Origin: Acanthaster planci
Lineage: Eukaryota; Echinodermata; Asteroidea; Valvatida; Acanthasteridae
Direction of reading: 5' to 3'
DNA length: 48,078 bases
Assembly (NCBI RefSeq): GCF_001949145.1
Contig: NW_019091365.1
Location: forward strand, 2,545,103-2,593,180
The translations under genes and the position numbers were made by a program. Positions 41,360 through 48,078 of the stretch are shown here, piece after piece. A model generated the notes under the pieces. The model saw only the letters and a program-made list of their open reading frames with translations, did not search any database and had not been told where the DNA came from. Within the stretch, counting starts at the first letter, position 1, and each line of letters opens with the position of its first letter.

Positions 41360-42688
41360 ATGAATCATCTAAGAGTTGAGGAGAGGCGACCGGCTCTGGC
41401 ACCGGAGGCGACGCGGATTATTCCGCCCAAGAACTCTTTCAGGATGGTGGAGATGACGGCCTCAGTGCTGAGCGCAGAGCTCAACAACGCTCACATGGAA
41501 AGGAAGACCCTTGAAGAAGCGCTGATCGAGGAAAACGAGGAGGCAGAGGAAGCAAGTGGCAACGGTAAGCAGGGCGGGGGAATCCTAACACCAACCCAGA
41601 ATAAGAGCGGGAGCTTGACTCGCTCTACCCCTGCAATCAACAGAGCAGGACCCACCCGCGAGCGTGACAAGCAGATCCTCGGTGGGAAACAGACTCCTCC
41701 CTTACCAAGCATCCCCAGGAGTATTTCTCGGCTGAGCCCAGTCAGGAGTCATCCGGGGAGTGGGGTGAACGAATTTCCAGATTCCTCCCTCCCCGCGGGG
41801 CCAAGTCTGGAGACGAAGAGAGCATGGAAAATGCAGGCGCTGGAGAGGCTAGCGACAGCAGGGAAGAAAAAGCCAACTGCCGTCTTGGAGAGGAGCGACT
41901 CAGATGTGAGCTCCTCCTCCGTATTCTCCTTGGAGGATTTGAAGAGGAGGATAACTGAGAGGGCTAAGATTGCAGTGGTGATGGTACAGCGAAGGGCGAG
42001 GGATAACTTTTCACTTCAGCGGCAAATCCATGAAAAGAGAAACTCTGTACCACCGGGACCTCCAGACGTATACAGGGGGCGCAGGTCGCGTTCCCGGTCC
42101 CTAACCCCAAACAGGAGTGCTGGTGACCTCGTGTCACAGCGGCGCTCTTCGGGCTCCAGCGACCCCTTATCACTGAAAACCGACCGGCAGCATTCTGGGG
42201 AGCTGATCGGCAGGCTTGACAGATCAGTGTCAACTTCCAAGTCGGTAGGCAGTCTGGACTCAGCACTGCCGGAAAAAGTCACTGAGGACGGCGCTCAACC
42301 CCCGGCCAGTATGCCTGCGGGCGTCGAACTGTACGAGAGGCGGCGATCGGTTGCGGCTTCGCTGCTGGACGTCAACGGAAACCTGTCCTACGCCTCTCGC
42401 AAGTCCTTACGGAGGGGCTCCTACGACGGGCGACTTGTGGAGAAAACGCCAAGGCCAGCACGGGCTTCAGATTCCTCCAAAGGATCGCAGGCTTCAGCTG
42501 TTGCAGGAGATGGTAAGAGACCATCCTTAACGCCTGTAGCAGTGAGCAGGCAGCGGGGCTCCGCAGAGGTAGCTACGCTGGATTCGGGGGATGGTTTCGG
42601 GGCCCAACTTAGCCGAAGACGAAGGTCCCGTGCCCCGGCCTCACTGGCTGAAGATGTTTCGCGTTTTGCCTCCAAACAAACAAACCCG
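41360..42688 (+). CDS. CNBD2-like gene, large GC-rich exon (443 codons)
   Basis: The frame is open from ATG 41360 (weak context, TACATGA) to donor CCCG|GTGAGC at 42689, phase 0. An in-frame ATG at 41444 (AGGATGG) is a stronger start. The exon is clearly GC-richer than its surroundings. The product is rich in Arg, Ser, Pro and Glu: an acidic coil near residues 47-68 (ERKTLEEALIEENEEAEEAS), then RS-type stretches and the helix at 194-217 (LKRRITERAKIAVVMVQRRA). The four PKA-type RRxS sites would suit a cAMP-linked protein, but this is inference. Confidence 0.75.
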
Positions 42689-45600
42689 GTGAGCACGACT
42701 GTCCAAATTAACTCCTTTTTCCTCGGAGCGAATTCAGTCAATTTACATGGACTCTGCTTATATATATATGTATATATTTAATTTCAGAAAGTATCAGCTT
42801 CGATTCGCCAATCATAATAAACAAAGCAACTTGAGAAATTTCACCTTTATTTTTCATTTAGCTGAAAATGAACTCGACACGCCTACTTCCACCTTACAGG
42901 TTAGCAAAGTATTAATGCTATGCCGCTAAGATACAAGCATGCATATTGACACAACACCAGCCTCACTCAACAGTTCTTCGTTATTTCAGATAACTGGCAT
43001 TACATCAAAACGTTGTGAACAGACTCCAACATTTTTATAGTTCTGTTAACACCTTGGCTCGGTTTGCACCCACCTTTCGCATAATTAACGCCTCATTATT
43101 TAAATTCTTTCGGAATGCTGTTTAAAAGGACAGGCAATTCTACATTGCGGTAGAATCTTGAGGGGCATGGCGATGCCCCTTCCTGCATTGATCCGTAACC
43201 AATACCACGTTGCGACGCGCTTTAAAGGTACAGAGTCAAATAATAGTTGTCAAAAAGCCGTCGGTTGTACAATTAATCATAACGAACACACAATACCAAA
43301 TCGATATTTCATAGTTTCACTTATCCTCAAACATCTTCTCTTGTTTCACTCGACCGATAAGCCCATGCGGGAATCTGCCCTTAGAGATAAAATCAATACA
43401 TTAGGGATGTGAGTTTTCTTTAGACTCGGCGAAGTGACCGAAGAAGCATCGACCCCGAAATCAAAGTTCACACCGAGACGAGAGTCAAATTGAGATAAAT
43501 TGACACTCAAACAGAATCAACAAGACACAGATGATACATACACGCCCACCTAGCTGGCTGGGTTGCCATAACAACCAGTTTCATGCAGGTTTGAAGTACC
43601 CTCCTATACTGAATACTGTTAAGGCAATTCTAAACCACCCGGTAACGGCGTGTTAATTTTCAAGATTAAGTTATTCTGATTAATTTGTTTTTAAACATTG
43701 GTTTTAAAAAGCTTGTCTTGGGAGTTTTTTATCTTGAGGCTTCAGCTTCTACATCATGCAGTTATTGTCCTGTAAACTGTCACTGCACTGAACTGCACTG
43801 ATAGCTCCATACGTCGTTTTTGTACCTTGGACAGCTGGTAGACTCTTTCCATTTATTTGTAATAAAATGCCCACAACATAAAACCACTTTCGCTCTCGAG
43901 AATGGTAAGCCTGCACGTTTATCCAAAATGTTAACAAAGTCTTAACTTTTACTGTCTAACTTCAAGGGACCAGTGGAATCGCTTAAGTGCTACACGACAA
44001 GCAAAAGCAATTTCGATGAGATTTGCACAGAGTCTCAAGGAAATATTCAACAATTATCGTCCCAAAATCGTTGATGTCGTATTTCTTTTAGTACACAACA
44101 ATAGTGTCTAAAAGCTTGCAGCACATCCAGAAACGCCAATCAAGGCAATCGTTTCAAGTTGCATTGAGGTGTGTCAGCTGCTCCACGTATGTAGTTGCAC
44201 TTACATGTGTATGTCTCATTCCTTTTGTACGATCGCACAAAACAGATTTACAAACACACTGGAACCGGGGTCAGAAAAAATTGCACAGGAAACAACAGTA
44301 CACAGCAAAAACAGGGATAAATACGATAGAACTTGTAGATTTTCTGATAAAGTGTCGGGAATCTGGTTTTCCAATTGTTGTATCCTTGCCTCGTTTTTCA
44401 GCAGCTCCATACTGACGTTTTAAAAAGCGACTCGCAGGTCAGTATTACTAAATGGCGTGTTTGTTCATGCTTGTTTTTGCACTGTTTGAAATTACTCGCA
44501 GATCTCTTGTCTGAAGAGGTTTCGCCTGGTGGCCAAGGTGGTTGTTCTGTGCGTCTCTATGTGCCGCAAAAGCTTCCTTCGGTAAGATGTTACGATCAGA
44601 ATATGCCATGTCATACACTGAGTAAACTGTAGAAAAGGGAAGGTTCACGGACCTCCTATATTGAGAGCTCCCTCCAGGAAGATAGACTCTCAAGGGTTAG
44701 AGTCGAACCTATTTAGAACAGATATAAGATTCAAAGAATCCCTGGTTTATTTTAGTTAGACACAGGCCAGATTTTCAACTGCTTGTTTTCAAAAAACAAC
44801 CCGGGAATTCATCACTGGAACAAACACATCACTAAACATGCAGTTAATTCAGATAAGCTAGCGTAAGTATATTCTCCCAGTCAAAAGCAGAGAAGAAAAA
44901 AATGCTTGACTTTCAGCCCTCAATAACCAAAAAACTTTGATAACGTGTGAAAAAAATGTAAACTCAACAGATCGGAGAAGGAAAAAGAAGCATACATGTC
45001 ATTCGAGTCGTCATCGAGTTTCTTGGGCGGGCAGAGACTGATGTTCGACCCGGCGTACTTCAAGGCTGACCGCCAGGTAAGGTGGCCGAAAGCCACGGTG
45101 GGGACAATGCATGGATTGTGATAATCTGTCACCCAATATTTCGTTTTGTTTCAATTTGTGGGGAAAGTTTAGAGCCGAGTCAATTAAGCACGGGGGAGGC
45201 AAATGTGTAATGTTGCACTCTGTTCGTCGGTTCATGTTCCCCAACTCTGCCTGGAAGTTGACCAACACAGAAATCAAGAACCCAAGTTCCAATATTATGT
45301 TCAGGAAAACGGGGCAGTTTGTAGCATTTGATTGTAACATGCCATGGGTTGAGGGAAAAGAATACTATGATATTTGAGGCCAACTAACTGGTAGTAGTTT
45401 TTGAAGAAAACTAACATGTTCATAATGTTAGGGAAGTGAAACGCTTCACTGGACCACAGCAATGCACGACGGGGGTGGGATTTATCAAAGATCGGGAAAC
45501 GGCAAGCCTTTCGCTGTTGAACTTTTTAGTTCAAAAGGGTACACAAAGTTCGATAAAATATGGAGAAGCGAAAAACTCACGTTTTTCCAACTTTTCAAAC

Positions 45601-47450
45601 CTCACAAGGCAAGACCTAACGTGTCGAATTTCTGATGTGTTCCTTTGCACGTTTGTTCCCATCAACCTGTGCATGCAGTCTGAAGAAAGAAAACGGCCCA
45701 GTGCGAATGGCGACAATCATGCAAATTTGTCACAGAGCTTGCGCAGCACGCTAGGGCGGGAGTTCACCGACATTTTGGTCGTCCTGCCGCACAAAGCAAT
45801 ATCAGCCACAGCATCAAGACGTCCCCATGTTTGTAAATATTGACACAAACGTTCCCGCTAATGGGGATGAAATAAGGAGAGGAATTGTCCAGAGAGGCAT
45901 AAAAAATAACAAGGGATGCACGCAGGGCGTAGACTAGACAAGCGTGGAATTCGACGAGACCATACCGAGATTATCTTGACAAGATGTCTTGGACGCCACG
46001 CACTTGTAGGACTTTCCTTGCAACTGTTAGAAGACACCGTGACAAAAGGCGCATAAGCGAGCGGCGTAATGGAATTCTAGTTTTTAGGAGCAGACTTGCC
46101 GAAGACGTACAAGTTAGCTAGCACAACATCACACCCGATTAAAATCCTGACAACGCACAGAACTGCAAAATACTGTAATGTGCATTGGTTTTGCCCCTTT
46201 GTCAGTTCATACACGCATGTTGATGACAGAGCACAAGTCCTTTGCTGTCTTCCTCGTTTTAAATGTTAGTATATCTAAGAATGATTTAAAAGTTTTTATA
46301 CATGTTTCTACAGCTCAGTTGGCGCGTATCTTCCCTATTTTGGCATGTCGACCTTTCTTGTTATTAAATGTTGCAAAAACAGACAAAATCAACTCCCACA
46401 AAATTCCAAAGGCATCGCCCGGATTCGAACCGGGGATCTCCTGTTTACAAGACAGGTGCTTTAACCAGCTAAGCCACGATGCCCCGTCGGTATCCGACCT
46501 AAAGAACTCAAAAGGCATTTGCTCGGTTTTTCACCTGGGTCTGCTGGTGAAAAATATCCAGTAAAGTATCCAATAAAAGGAGCCGCATATTTACTTTGAC
46601 ATTTTTAATGTCAGAGACATGCCACATACTCGGAAAAACCCTCACGAACAAGCAAGATACTACTAGCATGTTCATGGATTTTCATAAAAATGCTAAACAT
46701 TAAAAAAAAAAAGGCATCGCCCGGATTCGAACCGGGGATCTCCTGTTTCTAAGCCACGATGCCCCGTCGGTATCCGACATAAAGAAATCAAAAGGCATTT
46801 GCTCGGATTTAGACCTGGGTCTACTGTTGAAAAATATCCAGTAAAGTATCCAATAAAAGGAGCCGCATATTTACTTTGACATTTTTAATGTCAGAGACAT
46901 GCCACGTACTCGGAAAAACCCTCACGAACAAGCAAGATACTACTAGCCTGTTCATGGATTTTCATAAAAATGCAAACATTAAAAAAAAAGGCATCGCCCG
47001 GATTCGAACCAGGGATCTCCTGTTTACAAGACAGGTGCTTTAACCAGCTAAGCTACGACGCCAACTACGTTAGCAAAGCCCAATTCAACAGCATCAAAAT
47101 TTACACAGGGAAACCAAAAACAAAAATATTTCCTCTATCCACCATTTGGACCTTCGCCTGGTAGAGCTGAAAGAGAGGCTCCACTGGCAAGCTTATACCA
47201 TCCCCCATAGAAAGAACGCAAAAGAGTCAGAAAGAACTTAAAGGGGTCAATTCGTTTGTTCATTCCTGTCGTAGTGTTTTGTGTAACTCTTCAGAAATTA
47301 TTTTTTGTTAATCACGCATGGATGTTGGAACTTTCTCGAAGTCTCAATAATTTTTTACGGCTTCTATGGCAACAGCAAAGACTGTCCGAGGAGACGAAGA
47401 GGATACTGAATCTCCGTCCGGAGGCCAGAACGGACGACCTAATCAAATAT
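41360..47450 (+). CDS. CNBD2-like protein, N-terminal part (gene continues past the window)
   Basis: Exons 41360-42688, 44402-44437, 44502-44581, 44971-45076 and 47376-47450 are all GT-AG with matching phases and give 542 residues without a stop. The first 443 residues are disordered, basic and Ser-rich. They hold four RRxS sites (S264, S330, S354, S423) and a basic-hydrophobic helix at 194-217. A second such helix is at 459-482. LMFDPAYFKADRQ then leads to RILNLRPEARTDDLIKY. A segment of the type PxxRTxxDLxxI commonly precedes cyclic-nucleotide-binding domains, including CNBD2 and Rap GEFs. In mammals CNBD2 is a cAMP-binding protein needed for sperm function. The domain itself lies outside the window, so the name is provisional. 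The start may instead be the ATG at 41444, which has a better context. Confidence 0.55.
43137..43180. repeat. two adjacent perfect hairpins
   Basis: ATTCTAC/GTAGAAT at 43137-43143 and 43150-43156 has a 6-base loop. AGGGGCAT/ATGCCCCT at 43161-43168 and 43173-43180 has a 4-base loop. They are separated by 4 bases. No known RNA family is recognised. Confidence 0.6.
43562..43575. promoter_or_regulatory. RFX X-box-like site GTTGCCATAACAAC
   Basis: It matches the X-box pattern GTNRCC-N2-RGYAAC at all but one position. X-boxes bind RFX factors and mark promoters of ciliary and flagellar genes. The host gene resembles CNBD2, a sperm protein, so an internal promoter is conceivable. Confidence 0.4.
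44402..44437 (+). CDS. CNBD2-like gene, 12-codon exon
   Basis: Phase 0 to 0, QLHTDVLKSDSQ. The acceptor is strong (TTGCCTCGTTTTTCAG) and the donor is CAG|GTCAGT. Other frames contain stops, so phase-0 entry is forced, which agrees with the phase-0 end of the previous exon. Confidence 0.6.
44502..44581 (+). CDS. CNBD2-like gene, basic-helix exon
   Basis: Codons 456-481 plus two bases: CLKRFRLVAKVVVLCVSMCR and onward, a basic-hydrophobic helix that could contact membrane or calmodulin. The acceptor is ATTACTCGCAG and the donor is TTCG|GTAAGA. It joins the next exon through a split Arg codon. Confidence 0.7.
44971..45076 (+). CDS. CNBD2-like gene exon (LMFDPAYFKA)
   Basis: The split Arg is followed by 35 codons: SEKEKEAYMSFESSSSFLGG, then QRLMFDPAYFKADRQ. 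The phrase FDPxYFKA is the kind of segment found upstream of the CNB domain in CNBD2-type proteins. The acceptor is AACTCAACAG and the donor is CGCCAG|GTAAGG. It ends in phase 0. Confidence 0.7.
46411..46483 (-). tRNA. tRNA-Thr(UGU), intact copy
   Basis: Read on the minus strand, the 73-base cloverleaf has a perfect 7-bp acceptor stem (GGCATCG/CGATGCC) and a 4-bp D stem (GCTT/AAGC). The anticodon stem is CCTGT/ACAGG, with loop CTTGTAA giving anticodon TGT (Thr, codon ACA). The T stem is CCCGG/CCGGG with TTCGAAT. The A box (TGGCTTAGCTGG) and B box (GGTTCGAATCC) are canonical. A TTTT lies about 8-11 bases downstream as a Pol III stop. There is no intron. Confidence 0.95.
46713..46763 (-). pseudogene. 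tRNA-Thr pseudogene, 22-base internal deletion
   Basis: It is identical to the intact neighbour except that 22 bases (the D arm, the anticodon and the 5' half of the anticodon arm) are missing, leaving 51 bases. The acceptor and T arms are perfect and the B box is intact, but it has no anticodon and the A box is lost. An A run (46701-46712) follows directly as a Pol III stop on the minus strand. Confidence 0.9.
46990..47062 (-). tRNA. tRNA-Thr(UGU), second full copy with three substitutions
   Basis: 73 bases on the minus strand, anticodon TGT. Compared with the other full copy it differs at three places: acceptor stem GGCGTCG (one G-T wobble with CGATGCC), position 9 (A for G) and the T stem (CCTGG/CCGGG, one wobble). 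All stems still form. Nine T residues directly follow the 3' end on the minus strand. Confidence 0.9.
47376..47450 (+). CDS. CNBD2-like gene exon (pre-CNB segment)
   Basis: 25 codons, phase 0 to 0: QRLSEETKRILNLRPEARTD and then DLIKY. The acceptor is CTATGGCAACAG and the donor is ATAT|GTGAGT. This is the most informative piece for family assignment, because RT-x-DL segments commonly lead into the helical start of cyclic-nucleotide-binding domains. The next exon lies outside the window. Confidence 0.65.
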
Positions 47451-48078
47451 GTGAGTAAAACTGGCAGACACTGACGATTGAGCAGAGTTGCTACAATACT
47501 GATGTACTGGAGAGTATGGAATTCCATATCTGCCGTCGCCCGTCATCCGTCGCCTTTTGCTTTTTGTTGTGTCCCAGTTCTGCCATTTACCAGTTCCAAA
47601 CATGCCATTTTCCGTCGCCCGTCGTGCGTCGTCCACCAAATTGGGTTGCATAGGGCCTGCAAAAGCCTGGGTTTAACATATGACAATGTGATGATTCCAT
47701 TCACTTTTAAGGATCTTTTCCTAATAGGCAAGTACAAATCCCACCTGCAAAGCATATATTAGTCCCATAATTAATGCCAATAATGCTAGACTACCCCTGC
47801 CCCTTGACAAGAAAATATCGCCTTTCTAAGAATTCAACCAAGTGTTTTTTGGGAAAAAACATTCTCAGCAAAAATGTTCAGGCCAACTTATCCACAGTCT
47901 TATTCTAATCTGCATACTGTAAAAATGTGCCGACTTGTTTTCATCAAATTCCAGAAAGAAATCTGCCAACCGATACAGATATTCCTTTTTGTCCTCTCAA
48001 TTTCACCTTGAAATGCAGAAATACTAGACAGTGCTATGGATAACAAACTGTTTATTAAATGTATTGTTAGGGGGTAAT
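47451..48078 (+). other. start of the next intron of the CNBD2-like gene, with a CCGTCGCCCGTC direct repeat
   Basis: CCGTCGCCCGTCATCCGTCG at 47533-47552 recurs as CCGTCGCCCGTCGTGCGTCG at 47612-47631, 79 bases apart. Otherwise the stretch is AT-rich with no further exon. Confidence 0.45.

Larger units (their letters stand above)
42689..44401 (+). other. intron of the CNBD2-like gene, with hairpins and an X-box-like site
   Basis: It contains two adjacent perfect hairpins (43137-43156 and 43161-43180) and an RFX X-box-like palindrome (43562-43575). A possible 38-base exon at 42862-42899 was rejected because it breaks the frame. Confidence 0.45.
46411..47062 (-). repeat. tandem duplication of a tRNA-Thr unit (302 and 277 bp, plus a third tRNA)
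   Basis: The unit from one tRNA to the next repeats nearly exactly: 46411-46712 and 46713-46989, with a third tRNA at 46990-47062. The spacers share GTCGGTATCCGAC, CCAATAAAAGGAGCCGCATA and the TTAATGTCAGAGACATGCCA segment with few mismatches. The length difference is mainly the 22-base deletion in the middle tRNA. Confidence 0.9.
45077..47375 (+). other. intron of the CNBD2-like gene, host of the tRNA-Thr array
   Basis: A 2.3 kb intron. A 33-codon phase-compatible candidate exon at 45679-45777 has only a weak donor and was not accepted. The right half is the tandem tRNA region on the opposite strand. Confidence 0.5.

Noticed and set aside
42862-42899. 38-base candidate exon in the CNBD2-like gene
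   Set aside because: The splice sites look fair (CATTTAG and CAG|GTTAGC), but inclusion after the 42688 donor shifts the frame and gives an early stop in the next exon. Skipping it keeps the frame.
45679-45777. 33-codon candidate exon, SEERKRPSANGDNHANLSQS and onward
   Set aside because: The phase is compatible on both sides and the acceptor is good, but the donor TTTG|GTCGTC is weak and the peptide matches nothing. It needs transcript evidence.

Overview
The window is eukaryotic nuclear DNA from an intron-rich, AT-rich animal genome. The introns are GT-AG, the coding exons are clearly richer in GC than their introns, and there are tRNA genes, a tRNA-derived SINE and several small non-autonomous DNA transposons. 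The main protein is very close to vertebrate HELZ. Together with the abundance of the palindrome TACATGTA, this suggests a marine invertebrate, perhaps a deuterostome such as an echinoderm or hemichordate. The phylum is inference; I cannot fix the species.

Positions 1-1740 hold no gene I recognise, apart from an open frame at the left edge that could be a terminal exon. A promoter-like segment with a YY1-type AAAATGGCGG motif and a 5' UTR exon lies near 1741-1827. From 8130 to 24997 on the + strand, eighteen coding exons join without a frame break into a predicted 1887-residue HELZ: TPR repeats, an unexpected U1-type C2H2 finger, a CCCH finger, an SF1 (Upf1-like) RNA helicase core, a PAM2 motif for poly(A)-binding protein, and a long disordered tail ending in a conserved motif. 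A long AT-rich region with Pumilio-type sites follows (24998 to about 32.2 kb) and is best read as the HELZ 3' UTR. By family knowledge HELZ acts in cytoplasmic mRNA decay and translation control through PABP and CCR4-NOT.

The right-hand third (about 35.8 kb to the end) holds the 5' part of a second + strand gene. One possible first exon lies at 36615-37016. A GC-rich exon at 41360-42688 is followed by four short exons (44402-44437, 44502-44581, 44971-45076, 47376-47450) that join in one frame. The end of this chain resembles the segment that precedes a cyclic-nucleotide-binding domain, so I call it CNBD2-like with moderate confidence; the diagnostic domain would lie beyond the window. Its last intron carries a tandemly repeated minus-strand tRNA-Thr(UGU) cluster of two intact copies and one broken copy.

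Mobile DNA includes two hAT-type MITEs (10013-10505 and 33971-34338, both with 8-bp target duplications), a piggyBac-type MITE flanked by TTAA (31165-31477), a terminal-inverted-repeat element (40011-40282) and a SINE (39722-39945). I see no operon-like or defence-like cassette. The points most worth following are the extra zinc finger in HELZ, the two uORFs, the Pumilio-site cluster, the repeated basic helix in the CNBD2-like protein and the tRNA-Thr array.
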